From assembly GCF_016772415.1 (NCBI RefSeq), contig NZ_JAGSGD010000001.1:558001-622000 (forward strand): DNA of 64,000 nt, in the 5' to 3' direction. Of the stretch, positions 35,069 through 43,920 are shown piece after piece (the first letter of the stretch is position 1; every line of letters begins with the position of its first letter). Position numbers and translations under genes: made by a program. The notes beneath the pieces were generated by a model. That model was not told where the DNA came from, made no database searches, and worked only from the letters and a program-made list of their open reading frames with translations. The DNA comes from Phenylobacterium glaciei. Its GTDB lineage: Bacteria; Pseudomonadota; Alphaproteobacteria; Caulobacterales; Caulobacteraceae.

Positions 35069-35106
35069 CTGCGTGTCTTGGGGCAGGCGACCACTAGATG
35101 TAGGGC
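35061..35106 (+). promoter_or_regulatory. Paired NrdR-like boxes before nrdA
   Basis: CCACTAGATGTAGGGC (35091-35106) matches 10 of 16 bases of the NrdR consensus. A weaker partner (35061-35076) lies 30 bases upstream, overlapping the -10 region. The spacing is close to three helix turns, as for known NrdR pairs, and the core CTAGATGT recurs before nrdB. Confidence 0.5.
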
Positions 35107-35163
35107 TTGCCGTGTTGGGGCGGTTCTAAGACCGAAGCGCCTGATAGTTATGGATTTTGGAAC

Positions 35164-37029
35164 ATGAGCAGCAGCGAAGCGGTATTGCGGACGGTCTCGG
35201 AAGCCAGCGCGGCGGCCCCGGAACGGGCCGATCGACCGCAGCTGCAGCTGGTCCGCAAGGTGGAGGTGGACCGGTCGCGGGACGCCCTGCTGACCGACTT
35301 CGGCAAGACCACCCTTGAAGACCGCTACCTGCTGCAGGGCGAGAGCTACCAGGACATGTTCGCCCGCGTCGCCACGGCCTATGCCGACGACGCCGACCAC
35401 GCCCAGCGGGTCTATGACTATATCTCGAACCTCTGGTTCATGCCCTCGACCCCGGTGCTCTCCAATGGCGGCGCCGATCGCGGCCTGCCGATCTCCTGCT
35501 TCCTGAACGCGGTCGGTGATTCGCTGGACGGCATCCAGAGCGTCTGGAACGAGAATGTGGCGCTCGCCTCCAACGGCGGCGGCATCGGCACCTACTGGGG
35601 CGGCGTCCGTTCCATCGGCGAGAAGGTGAAGGGCGCGGGCCAGACCAGCGGCATCATCCCCTTCATCCGCGTGATGGACTCGCTCACCCTGGCCATCAGC
35701 CAGGGCTCCCTGCGCCGCGGCTCGGCGGCGGTGTACCTGGACATCCACCACCCGGAGATCGAGGAGTTCCTGGAAATCCGGAAGCCTTCGGGCGACTTCA
35801 ACCGCAAGTCCCTGAACCTGCACCACGGCATCTCCATCAGCGACGCCTTCATGGAATGCGTGCGCGACGGCGAGATGTTCGGCCTACGCTCGCCCAAGAC
35901 CGGCGAGGTGGTCAAAGAAGTCGACGCGCGCAGCCTTTGGCAGAAGATCCTGGAGATCCGCCTGCAGACCGGCGAGCCCTACTTGATCTTCTCCGACACC
36001 GTGAACCGCTCCATGCCGCAGCATCAGCGCGACCTGGGCCTGAAGGTCCGCCAGTCGAACCTGTGCTCGGAGATCATGCTGCACACCGGCGTCGATCACC
36101 TGGGCAATGACCGCACGGCGGTCTGCTGCCTCTCCTCGGTCAACGCCGAGAAGTTCCTGGAATGGCGTGACCACCCGACCTTCATCGAGGACGTCATGCG
36201 CTTCCTCGACAACGTGCTGCAGGACTTCATCAACCGCGCCCCGCCGGAGATGAAGAACGCCGTCTACGCCGCCACCCGCGAGCGTTCGGTGGGTCTCGGC
36301 CTCATGGGCTTCCACACCCTGCTCCAGGCCCAAAACGTGCCCTTCGAAAGCGCGCTGGCCAAATCCTGGAACATGCGTCTTTTCAAGCACCTGCGCCGCC
36401 AGTGCGACGCCGCCTCCCGCACGCTCGCCGCCGAGCGCGGCCCGTGCCCGGACGCCGCCGACATGGGCGTCATGGAGCGCTTCAGCCACAAGCTGGCCAT
36501 CGCGCCCACGGCCTCGATCTCGATCATCTGCGGCGGCACCAGCGCCGGCATCGAGCCGATCCCGGCCAATATCTACACCCACAAGACCCTGTCGGGCTCG
36601 TTCGCGGTGAAGAACCCCTACCTGGAGCGTCTGCTCGAGGAAAAGGGCCAGAACACCGCGGCCATCTGGGACTCGATCCTGGAGAACGAGGGCTCGGTCC
36701 AGCACCTGGACTGCCTCTCGGCCGACGACAAGGACGTCTACAAGACCGCCTTCGAGCTGGACCAGCGCTGGGTGGTGGAACTGGCCGCCGACCGCACGCC
36801 GGATATCTGCCAGTCGCAGTCGGTGAACATCTTCCTGGCTGGCGACGTGGATAAGTGGGACCTGCACATGCTGCACTGGCAGGCCTGGGAACGCGGCTGC
36901 AAGTCGCTCTACTACATGCGTTCCAAGTCGGTTCAGCGCGCCGCCCACGCCGGTGGCGAGGGGCTGGTCATGGTCGATATGGGGCCCGTCGAAAAGACAG
37001 ACTACGATGAGTGCCTCGCCTGCCAGTAG
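35164..37029 (+). CDS. nrdA: Ribonucleoside-diphosphate reductase, alpha subunit
   Basis: The 621-residue catalytic subunit reduces ribonucleoside diphosphates to deoxy forms. Visible elements are the first redox Cys (PISCFLNAVGD), the thiyl-radical Cys in SNLCSEI and its partner in AVCCLSSVN, GIGTYWGG, PTASISIICGGTSAGIEP, and a C-terminal CLAC pair that accepts electrons from thioredoxin. Only about 45 residues precede the catalytic domain, so the N-terminal ATP-cone found in many class Ia enzymes is absent. The ATG at 35164 is used; a TTG 57 bases earlier is unlikely. nrdB lies 2.2 kb downstream, beyond two unrelated genes. Confidence 0.95.
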   Translation: MSSSEAVLRTVSEASAAAPERADRPQLQLVRKVEVDRSRDALLTDFGKTTLEDRYLLQGESYQDMFARVATAYADDADHAQRVYDYISNLWFMPSTPVLSNGGADRGLPISCFLNAVGDSLDGIQSVWNENVALASNGGGIGTYWGGVRSIGEKVKGAGQTSGIIPFIRVMDSLTLAISQGSLRRGSAAVYLDIHHPEIEEFLEIRKPSGDFNRKSLNLHHGISISDAFMECVRDGEMFGLRSPKTGEVVKEVDARSLWQKILEIRLQTGEPYLIFSDTVNRSMPQHQRDLGLKVRQSNLCSEIMLHTGVDHLGNDRTAVCCLSSVNAEKFLEWRDHPTFIEDVMRFLDNVLQDFINRAPPEMKNAVYAATRERSVGLGLMGFHTLLQAQNVPFESALAKSWNMRLFKHLRRQCDAASRTLAAERGPCPDAADMGVMERFSHKLAIAPTASISIICGGTSAGIEPIPANIYTHKTLSGSFAVKNPYLERLLEEKGQNTAAIWDSILENEGSVQHLDCLSADDKDVYKTAFELDQRWVVELAADRTPDICQSQSVNIFLAGDVDKWDLHMLHWQAWERGCKSLYYMRSKSVQRAAHAGGEGLVMVDMGPVEKTDYDECLACQ

Positions 37030-37098
37030 AACCCTGGCGTCAAACTCGGCTCACTGCGTTATCGTTAATGAATTGACGGCGCGGCGCCTGGGGTGGGT

Positions 37099-38061
37099 AT
37101 GCGGTTCTTGAGCGTGACGGCCGTGGCGATCGGGTGTGCGGCGACCACCGCCGCGCTCGGCGCCGCCGTCTTCCCCGCGCCGAAGGTCGAAACGTCTCCG
37201 GGCGATCAGGTCTTCCAGGAGAGCTGGCAGGACCTGAGGACCGCCGTCTTCGCCAAGACCGACGCCGTCGCCGCCGATTTCAGCGCGCCGGCCCCGGCGC
37301 TCGCCACCGTGGACCGGCCGACGGTCCAGGCGGGCCTCGAACCCGCCTTCCGCCAGCCGGCCTATACCGGCACGCCGCTGGATCGCACCAATGCGCTCGC
37401 CGGCGAGACCTATGTGCCCGGCCAGGGCGTCGCCCGCTGGAAGGTCAGCGAGGTGGCGTTCGCGCGGCCGGCCCAGGGGGCGATCGATGCCCTGCGGGTG
37501 TCCGTGGGCCAGATCGCCCGCACGCCCGGCGCCCTGCCGCCTCGGCCGGGGCAGACCGCGGCCGTGGACAACGCCGCCTATGAGGTCAGCTACACCCGCG
37601 GCTGGCCGAACCTCCTGGCCGTGGACGCCGGCCAGTTTGACCTGGACGTCACCCCCCACGCCGGGGTCGGCATCTCCAACGCCGGGGGCGAGGCCGAGGC
37701 CGGCGCCATGGTCCGCCTGCGCAAGAAGGCGCAGGGCTGGGCCAGCAATCTGGGGGTCAGCGACGGGGCGCGATTCGGCGACCAGGGCCGCTGGTACCTG
37801 TTCGCCGCCGCCAGCGGCCGCGCCGTCGGCCTGAACCTCCAGCGCACCAACGGAGACTGGACCAATCGTGGCCTTTCAACAGACGCCTCCAGCGCCCTGA
37901 TCAACGATATCCAGGCCGGAGTTGGCTGGCGCAAGGGGTCTGTCCAGGCGTCCCTGGCCTGGATGCGGCGCAAGGTGAAGGCGGCCAACACCCTGATGGG
38001 GTGGGACCACCGCGACGACTCGATGGTTGCGGTCACCGTGTCCATCAAGCCTAGGCGCTGA
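37099..38061 (+). CDS. Outer-membrane beta-barrel protein, LpxR/DUF2219-like, paralogue 1
   Basis: The 320-residue protein starts with a signal peptide and ends in a region rich in alternating short strands: DVTPHAGVGISN, then EAGAMVRLR, GRWYLFAAASGRAVGLN, and AGVGWRKGSVQASLAW, typical of a small barrel. The PHAG block and general order recall lipid A 3'-O-deacylases of the LpxR family, but the assignment is by eye. About 85 residues after the signal peptide are unlike its paralogue. It lies 69 bases after nrdA with no visible terminator, so it may be co-transcribed with it. Confidence 0.6.
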   Translation: MRFLSVTAVAIGCAATTAALGAAVFPAPKVETSPGDQVFQESWQDLRTAVFAKTDAVAADFSAPAPALATVDRPTVQAGLEPAFRQPAYTGTPLDRTNALAGETYVPGQGVARWKVSEVAFARPAQGAIDALRVSVGQIARTPGALPPRPGQTAAVDNAAYEVSYTRGWPNLLAVDAGQFDLDVTPHAGVGISNAGGEAEAGAMVRLRKKAQGWASNLGVSDGARFGDQGRWYLFAAASGRAVGLNLQRTNGDWTNRGLSTDASSALINDIQAGVGWRKGSVQASLAWMRRKVKAANTLMGWDHRDDSMVAVTVSIKPRR

Positions 38062-38198
38062 TCTTGCAGGGAATAATTCAACCAGCTGGGGTGTGGCGGT
38101 TAAGCACGGGAACCGAATTTCCCGTTGCGTCCTTCTCCAGGCGTGGAAGGATGTCGCCAGGCCGTTCGCTTGTCGACGCGGCAAGGGGAGTAGGCCTT

Positions 38199-39050
38199 AT
38201 GAGGTCGATGGCTGGGCTGGCCACCGTCTTCGGGATTTGCGGCGGGATGTGCGCGACGAGCGCCTTCGCGCAGACGACGTCTCTCACCCTGGATTCCGGC
38301 GCCGCGCAACTGATGAACGCGGCCTTCGATCCCAAGGCCTATGCGCCGCGCGGCGACGTCGACGACCCCATCGCCAACCTGCTGGACCGCGAGACCTATA
38401 CGGCCGCCGGACCGGTGGCCTGGAACAACAGCAAGATCACCCTTGGCGACAACGGCGTGGCGGTCGATTCGCTGCGGTTATCGGTGGGGGGAACCCTGCG
38501 CACGCCGGGCGGCCTGCCGATCAATGTCGACCGCGCGGAATTCCAGAACCAGGCCTATGAGATCGCCGTCACCCGCGACTGGCCCGACGCGGTCAGCTTC
38601 GCCACCGCCCGCTACGACGTCTCGCTCTCGCCCCACGCCGGGTTGGGAATGTCCAGCACCGGCGGCTCGGCCGAGGCCGGCGCCATGCTCACCCTGGGCC
38701 AGAAGGCCTCGGACGGCCTGAAATCCCGCCTGGGCGCCATGGGCGTCCGCGATGGGGCGGCCTTCGGCAATGAGGGCCGCTGGTATCTGTTCGCCGCGGC
38801 CAGCGGTCGCGCGGTGGGCCTCAACATGCAGCGCAACAACGGCGACTGGAACGGCGCGGGCTGGTCCACCGACCCCTCCAGCGCCCTCATCGGCGACGCC
38901 CAGCTCGGCGTCGGCTGGCGCAAGGGGGCCATGCAGACCTCCTTCGGCTACATCCACCGCGAGGTGAAGGGCCAGCACATGGTCTGGGGCCAGGACACCA
39001 AGGACGACTCGATGGTCGCCTTCTCGCTGTCCATCAAACCCCGGCACTAA
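38199..39050 (+). CDS. Outer-membrane beta-barrel protein, LpxR/DUF2219-like, paralogue 2
   Basis: The 283-residue protein has a signal peptide ending AFAQ and shares its C-terminal two-thirds with the preceding gene, including SPHAGLGMSSTGG, GRWYLFAAASGRAVGLN, the NNGDW segment and GVGWRKGAMQTSFGY. The start at 38199 has AGGGGAG about 8 bases upstream; the frame is open further upstream but lacks a signal peptide there. The two genes are therefore a tandem duplication set between nrdA and nrdB. An enzymatic or porin-like role is open. Confidence 0.62.
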   Translation: MRSMAGLATVFGICGGMCATSAFAQTTSLTLDSGAAQLMNAAFDPKAYAPRGDVDDPIANLLDRETYTAAGPVAWNNSKITLGDNGVAVDSLRLSVGGTLRTPGGLPINVDRAEFQNQAYEIAVTRDWPDAVSFATARYDVSLSPHAGLGMSSTGGSAEAGAMLTLGQKASDGLKSRLGAMGVRDGAAFGNEGRWYLFAAASGRAVGLNMQRNNGDWNGAGWSTDPSSALIGDAQLGVGWRKGAMQTSFGYIHREVKGQHMVWGQDTKDDSMVAFSLSIKPRH

Positions 39051-39219
39051 GCCGAACTAGGCTTTGTCCGTCCCAGCGTCGTGGGAACCCATGCACGCAT
39101 TCCACAGGGCGCACAGCCAGGATTGATGTCCACTCGACGCACCTTGTCCCCCGTCTTCGGCGCCCCCTCGCAGAACCGCTTGCGGCGGGGCCGTTCGCCA
39201 CGGTCTATCCCCATGCAAT

Positions 39220-39266
39220 TCACAACATCTTGGGCGCCTGCGTTAACTCGCCGCTAGATGTTGTCG
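39220..39266 (+). promoter_or_regulatory. Paired NrdR boxes before nrdB
   Basis: TCACAACATCTTGGGC (39220-39235) and CCGCTAGATGTTGTCG (39251-39266) each match about 10 of 16 positions of the NrdR consensus, and their starts are 31 bases apart, the spacing seen for NrdR pairs. A TTAAC CtrA half-site lies between them (39243-39247). The second box ends 7 bases before the nrdB ATG. Confidence 0.6.
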
Positions 39267-39273
39267 TGGATCG

Positions 39274-40377
39274 ATGGCTAAAGTTACCCCCAACAACGTC
39301 CCGTCCGTCGAATCCGTCCTGCTGGAAAGTCCGCCTGTGACCGCCTCTAAAATTGCTCTGCCGGGCCTGCTCACCCCCTCCTACGCCTACAAGCCCTTCC
39401 GCTATCCGTGGGCCTATGAGTTCTGGAAGAAGCAGCAGCAGGTCCACTGGATGCCCGAGGAAGTTCCGCTCGGCGAGGACTGCAAGGACTGGGCGACCAA
39501 GCTCAACGACCGCGAGCGCAACCTGCTCACCCAGATCTTCCGCTTCTTCACCCAGTCGGACGTCGAGGTGAACGACAACTACATGGAGCGCTACGCCCGC
39601 GTCTTCAAACCGACCGAAGTGAAGATGATGATGTCGGCCTTCTCCAACATGGAGACGATCCACATCGCGGCCTATGCCCTGCTGCTCGAAACCATCGGCA
39701 TGCCCGACAGTGAGTTCACCGCCTTCCTGGATTACCAGGAGATGCGCGACAAGCACGACTACATGCAGAAGTTCGGCGTCGACACCAACGCCGACATCGC
39801 CCGGACGCTGGCCATGTTCGGCGGCTTCACCGAGGGCCTGCAGCTGTTCGCCAGCTTCGCCATGCTGATGAACTTCCCGCGCCACAACAAGATGAAGGGC
39901 ATGGGCCAGATCGTCTCCTGGTCGGTGCGCGACGAGAGCCTGCACTGCGAGGGCATCATCAAGCTCTACCACGCCTTCAACGCCGAGACCGGCGTGGTCA
40001 CCAAGAGCGTGGCCGACGACATCATCGATTGCTGCAAGACGGTGGTGGGCCTGGAGGACAAGTTCATCGACCTGGCCTTCAGCGCCGGCGAGGTCCAGGG
40101 CATGACGCCGGAAGACATCAAGGCCTATATCCGCTTCATCGCCGACTGGCGCCTGCGCCAGCTGCACCTGCCGGAGGTGTTCGGCGGCGTGAAGGAAAAC
40201 CCGCTGCCCTGGCTGCAGTCGATGCTGTCGGGGGTCGAGCACGCCAACTTCTTCGAGGCCCGCTCCACCGAATATTCCAAGGCCGCCACCAAGGGACAAT
40301 GGCACGGCGACGCCGGGGTCTGGGCGGAGTTCGACCGCAGCCTGGCCCGCCGCGGCGAGAACGTCCCGGCCGAATAG
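39274..40377 (+). CDS. nrdB: Ribonucleoside-diphosphate reductase, beta subunit
   Basis: The 367-residue subunit houses the diiron-tyrosyl radical cofactor. Ligands and radical site appear in the expected pattern METIHIAAY (Glu127, His130, radical Tyr134), with the later pair in DESLHCEG. The Tyr is retained, so a stable tyrosyl radical is expected. It forms the active holoenzyme with NrdA although the genes are 2.2 kb apart. Its own promoter with paired NrdR-like boxes lies in the 223-base gap upstream. It ends just before the converging methyltransferase gene. Confidence 0.95.
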   Translation: MAKVTPNNVPSVESVLLESPPVTASKIALPGLLTPSYAYKPFRYPWAYEFWKKQQQVHWMPEEVPLGEDCKDWATKLNDRERNLLTQIFRFFTQSDVEVNDNYMERYARVFKPTEVKMMMSAFSNMETIHIAAYALLLETIGMPDSEFTAFLDYQEMRDKHDYMQKFGVDTNADIARTLAMFGGFTEGLQLFASFAMLMNFPRHNKMKGMGQIVSWSVRDESLHCEGIIKLYHAFNAETGVVTKSVADDIIDCCKTVVGLEDKFIDLAFSAGEVQGMTPEDIKAYIRFIADWRLRQLHLPEVFGGVKENPLPWLQSMLSGVEHANFFEARSTEYSKAATKGQWHGDAGVWAEFDRSLARRGENVPAE

Positions 40378-40380
40378 GGC

Positions 40381-41010
40381 TCAGGCGGGCCTGACCACCG
40401 TGACCTGAAGCCAGGTCCGCTCTTCCTGCTCGTAGCTGTGGCCGGGGCCTTGGAGTATTTCCAGGCCCGCCCAGGGGCCCGCCTCGTCGTAGGCGGTCCT
40501 CAGCTCCGCCTCCGACGGGAAGTTGAAATAGCGCCCGAGCGAATCGCGGCCGCCCCCGTCGCCGGCCTTGTAGGTCGCATGGAAGAGGCCGCCGGGCTTC
40601 AGGGCGCGGCGCACGCGGGAGAGCGCCCGCGGCAGGCCCACCGTCGGGACGTGCAGCAGGGAGGCGTTCGCCCAGATGCCGTCGAACACCGCCTCGTCCT
40701 CCAGATCCTCGAACAGCTGGACCCGGACCGGCCGCCCGAGCCTGTCGCTGGCGATCCGCGCCAGGCCGGCGGACCCATCGATGGGCGTCACCTCGAACCC
40801 CTGGGCCAGCATCACCTGGCTGTCCTGCCCACCACCGCAACCGAGGTCGAGAATGTGGGCGCCGGCCGGCAGGGCGGCCAGGAAGGCGGTGAGCCGCGGG
40901 GAGATCTCGGGGAGCCGCCGCCCGGCATAGGCCACCGCGTCCCGGTCGTAAAAGGCGAGGGTCTGCGGATCGTGGGTTTCGTCAGCCATCGCTTGCGCTT
41001 GCGCTCCCAT
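40381..41010 (-). CDS. Class I SAM-dependent methyltransferase
   Basis: The 209-residue protein has the Rossmann methyltransferase motifs: I, HILDLGCGGGQDS; post-I, GFEVTPIDGS; and further on FDGIWANASLLHV and LKPGGLFHATYK. It belongs with the methyltransferase domains often found in tellurite-resistance-like or small-molecule enzymes, but the substrate is unknown. The ATG at 41010 has AAGG 8 bases upstream; an internal ATG at 40989 is an alternative. It converges on nrdB with 3 bases between stops and is divergent from the DUF2188 gene. Confidence 0.82.
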   Translation of the reverse strand: MGAQAQAMADETHDPQTLAFYDRDAVAYAGRRLPEISPRLTAFLAALPAGAHILDLGCGGGQDSQVMLAQGFEVTPIDGSAGLARIASDRLGRPVRVQLFEDLEDEAVFDGIWANASLLHVPTVGLPRALSRVRRALKPGGLFHATYKAGDGGGRDSLGRYFNFPSEAELRTAYDEAGPWAGLEILQGPGHSYEQEERTWLQVTVVRPA

Positions 41011-41069
41011 GGATCGACCTTGCCGCTCTGGCCGTTCAGGTGGCGACATCAAAACAAGCGGAGCGCGTC

Positions 41070-41309
41070 ATGAGCAAGGTAGTCTATGAGATCGTCGAAC
41101 ATGACGGCGGCTGGGCCTATCGGTCTGACGGCGTCTATTCGGAGACCTTCCCCAGCCACGACGCCGCCCGCGCCGCCGCCATTCGCGTCGCCCGCGAGCA
41201 GAAGGTCCCCGGGACCGACGCGGCCATCTCCTTCGAGACCTCGGACGGCAAGTGGCACGAGGAACTGGTGGACGGCCATGACCGCCCGATCACCGAGGTG
41301 AAGGGCTAG
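41070..41309 (+). CDS. DUF2188-like small protein
   Basis: The 79-residue protein begins VVYEIVEHDGGWAYRSDGV and continues with FPSHDAARAAAIRVAREQ, the pattern of DUF2188 proteins (a small beta-strand fold with a helix, of unknown function). GGAG lies 7 bases before the ATG. No signal peptide or membrane segment. It stands alone between divergent and converging neighbours. Confidence 0.65.
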   Translation: MSKVVYEIVEHDGGWAYRSDGVYSETFPSHDAARAAAIRVAREQKVPGTDAAISFETSDGKWHEELVDGHDRPITEVKG

Positions 41310-41335
41310 TCCCCGCCGGGCTGAGCGGATTTGTA

Positions 41336-42274
41336 CTAACTGCTCCAGGGACCCCGTTGCGCCGGGCTCACCGGCACGGCCGTGCCCGAGCGGCGTGGGG
41401 CCCCGGTGACGGTGGGCGAGCGGCCCGCCAGCTTCATCAGTTCGGCCACCCGGTTCTGGGTCGCCGGGTGGGTGGAGAACAGGTTGTCCGCGCCTTCGCC
41501 CGACAGCGGGTTGATGATGAACATGTGGCTGGTGGCGGGATTGCGCTCGGCCTGATGGTTGACCATGCCGCCCCGGGCATAGGCGTCGATCTTCTGCAGG
41601 GCTGAGGCGAGCGCCTCGGGATCGCCGCTGATCTCCGCCCCGCCGGCGTCGGCGCCGTATTCGCGGTGGCGGCTGATGGCCATCTGCACCAGGGCCGCGG
41701 CGATGGGCGCCAGGATGGCGATGGCGATCACGCCGAGAATGCCGCCGGGCCGATCGCGGTCATTGCCCTGGAAGAAGAAGGCGAAGTTGGCGAGCGCCGA
41801 GATCGCCCCGGCGATGGTCGCCGTGACGGTCATGGTCAGGGTGTCGCGGTTGCGCACATGGGCCAGCTCGTGGGCCATGACCCCGCGGATCTCGCGGCGG
41901 TCCAGCATCCGCAGCAAGCCGAGATTGGCCGCCACGGCGGCGTGTTCAGGGTCGCGTCCGGTGGCGAAGGCGTTCGGCTGGTCGGAATCGATCAGATAGA
42001 CCTTGGGGCGCGGCATGTCCGCGCCGTCGGCAAGCGCATGAACGTCGGCGGCGAAGTTCGCGATCAGCCGGTCGGGGTGGGTCTCGTCCACCTCATGGGC
42101 GCCGTACATCCGCAGCACGATCTTGTCGGCGTTCCAGTAGCTGACGGCGTTCATGGCTACGGCCAGCAGCAGGGCGATAGCCATGCCGCCGGGCCCGCCG
42201 ATCAGATAGCCGGCGCCGACGAAGAGGGCGGTCATCGCCGCCAGCAGCATGAAGGTTCGAAGGTGGTTGCGCAT
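41336..42274 (-). CDS. htpX: M48 family zinc metalloprotease HtpX
   Basis: The 312-residue inner-membrane protease has two N-terminal membrane helices (residues 7-28 and 30-45), the zinc motif HELAH at residues 135-139 ([15 protein letters not shown]), and two further hydrophobic segments (about 147-165 and 177-195), then [15 protein letters not shown] with the third zinc ligand. HtpX works with FtsH to remove damaged membrane proteins. The C-terminal 20 residues are Pro/Ser rich. It lies 63 bases downstream of the GGDEF-EAL gene on the same strand. Confidence 0.92.
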   Translation of the reverse strand: MRNHLRTFMLLAAMTALFVGAGYLIGGPGGMAIALLLAVAMNAVSYWNADKIVLRMYGAHEVDETHPDRLIANFAADVHALADGADMPRPKVYLIDSDQPNAFATGRDPEHAAVAANLGLLRMLDRREIRGVMAHELAHVRNRDTLTMTVTATIAGAISALANFAFFFQGNDRDRPGGILGVIAIAILAPIAAALVQMAISRHREYGADAGGAEISGDPEALASALQKIDAYARGGMVNHQAERNPATSHMFIINPLSGEGADNLFSTHPATQNRVAELMKLAGRSPTVTGAPRRSGTAVPVSPAQRGPWSS

Positions 42275-42337
42275 GGGTCCCTTGGGGCCGTTGTGGTCCG
42301 ACGGGATATGGGGACGCCGTGGGCGGGCGGCCAGGGG

Positions 42338-43849
42338 CTAGACCGCCTTGCGCAGCCGGATCGGGGTGACCGCCGGGGCTAGGGGGCCCGACGCGGCGGC
42401 GCTCTCGCGCAGGCGCAGCTCCACCGCCTCGGCGGGCATGGGCCGGGCGAACAGGAAGCCCTGCAGGCGGTCGCAGCCGGCGGCGCGCAGGAACAGGGCC
42501 TGGGCCTCGTCCTCCACCCCCTCGGCGACGATGCGGATATCCAGCGAGGTGGCGGCCTGCAGCATGGCGCGCACCAGCTTGGAGACCCGGGGCTCGCGGC
42601 CCACGTCGCCGATCAGCGACTGGTCCAGCTTCACCGTGTGGATCGGCAGCTGCATCAGGGCGCGCAGGTTGGAATAGCCGGTGCCGAAGTCGTCCAGGGC
42701 CACCCGGATCCCACAGGCGGCCAGCCGCTCGATGTGGCGGCGCGCCAGGTCCAGGTCGTCCACCAGGAAGGTCTCGGTGATCTCGACGGTGAGCGCCCTG
42801 GCCGGCAGGTCGGTCTCCCGCAACCTGCGGATCAGGTTGCGGGAAAAGGACGGGTCCAGCAGCTCGCGCGGCGAGACATTGAAGGAGATGGTGTCGATCA
42901 GCCCCTCGGCCACCCAGGGCGCGGCGCGCTGGCAGGCGGCGGCGAACACCGCGGCGTCCATCTGTCCGATCAGGCCCACCTCTTCGGCGAGCGGTACGAA
43001 GGTCCCGGGCAGCAGCAGGCCCTGTTCCGGGTGGTTCCAGCGCGACAGCACCTCGACGCCGACAATGCGGCTGTCCTGGGCGTTCACCACCGGCTGATAC
43101 CAGGGGACGATCTCACCGCCGGGAATGGCGCGGCGCAGGTCGGTCTCCAGGCTGTTGCGCCGGTCGCTGGCCTCGCGCAGGTCGCTGTCGAAGACCGAGG
43201 CGCGGCGACCGCCGCCGGCCTTGGCGCGATAGAGGGCCATGTCGGCGAAGCGCTGCAGGTCGGTGGCGTCGACAGCGTCATCGGGGAACACCGCCACGCC
43301 GATCGAGGCGCCGGGGGCCACGGTGCGGCCATAGATCCAGTAGGGTTGGGCGAGCGCCGTGGTGATCTGCTCGGCGCGCCTGGCGACGTCGGGATGGGCG
43401 CTGATCAGGGCGAATTCGTCGCCGCCAAGCCGGGCCACCAGATCGCCGGCCTGGGCCTGGGTCCGCAGCCGCGTGCCGATCTCGTTGAGCAGCAGGTCGC
43501 CGGCATGATGGCCGAGCGTGTCGTTGAGATGCTTGAAGCGGTCCAGGTCGATGACGAACAGGGCGATGTGGTCACCGCTTTCGTGGGCGTCCTCCAGCCG
43601 CTCGATCAGGGCCGAGGTGAAAGCCCCGCGATTGAGCAGGCCGGTCAGGGCGTCGGTCCGCGCCAGGTGCAGGGTGAGCGACCGCTCGGCCTCCAGCTCG
43701 GCGACCCGCACGCCAAGCGCGGTGGTCATCTGCGCGAAATCCTCGCCGGCCTGAGCGAGTTCGGCGGTCCGCGATTCGAGCAGGGCCTGGGCCTCGCGGC
43801 GCGCGCGGCGTTCCTGCTCGATCTCGTCTGTCGAGCCTTCGCTCGCCAT
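42338..43849 (-). CDS. GGDEF-EAL diguanylate cyclase/phosphodiesterase
   Basis: The 503-residue cytoplasmic protein has an N-terminal coiled-coil (residues 10-60), a GGDEF domain with an intact GGDEF at 142-146, and an EAL domain from about 245. The EAL triplet reads EVL (266-268), keeping the catalytic Glu; LDDFGTGYSN, KLDQSLI and AEGVED are also intact, so phosphodiesterase activity is likely. The product-inhibition I-site RXXD reads QAGD, so feedback inhibition of the cyclase half should be lost. No membrane or sensory domain is present. An ATG at 43870 is an alternative start. Confidence 0.92.
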   Translation of the reverse strand: MASEGSTDEIEQERRARREAQALLESRTAELAQAGEDFAQMTTALGVRVAELEAERSLTLHLARTDALTGLLNRGAFTSALIERLEDAHESGDHIALFVIDLDRFKHLNDTLGHHAGDLLLNEIGTRLRTQAQAGDLVARLGGDEFALISAHPDVARRAEQITTALAQPYWIYGRTVAPGASIGVAVFPDDAVDATDLQRFADMALYRAKAGGGRRASVFDSDLREASDRRNSLETDLRRAIPGGEIVPWYQPVVNAQDSRIVGVEVLSRWNHPEQGLLLPGTFVPLAEEVGLIGQMDAAVFAAACQRAAPWVAEGLIDTISFNVSPRELLDPSFSRNLIRRLRETDLPARALTVEITETFLVDDLDLARRHIERLAACGIRVALDDFGTGYSNLRALMQLPIHTVKLDQSLIGDVGREPRVSKLVRAMLQAATSLDIRIVAEGVEDEAQALFLRAAGCDRLQGFLFARPMPAEAVELRLRESAAASGPLAPAVTPIRLRKAV

Positions 43850-43920
43850 GGTCCGCCCCCGGGGCTTCATCCCCAGGGCGAGTTTTGACTCAGAAGGCCG
43901 GAATCGACCGTTAACGTCGG

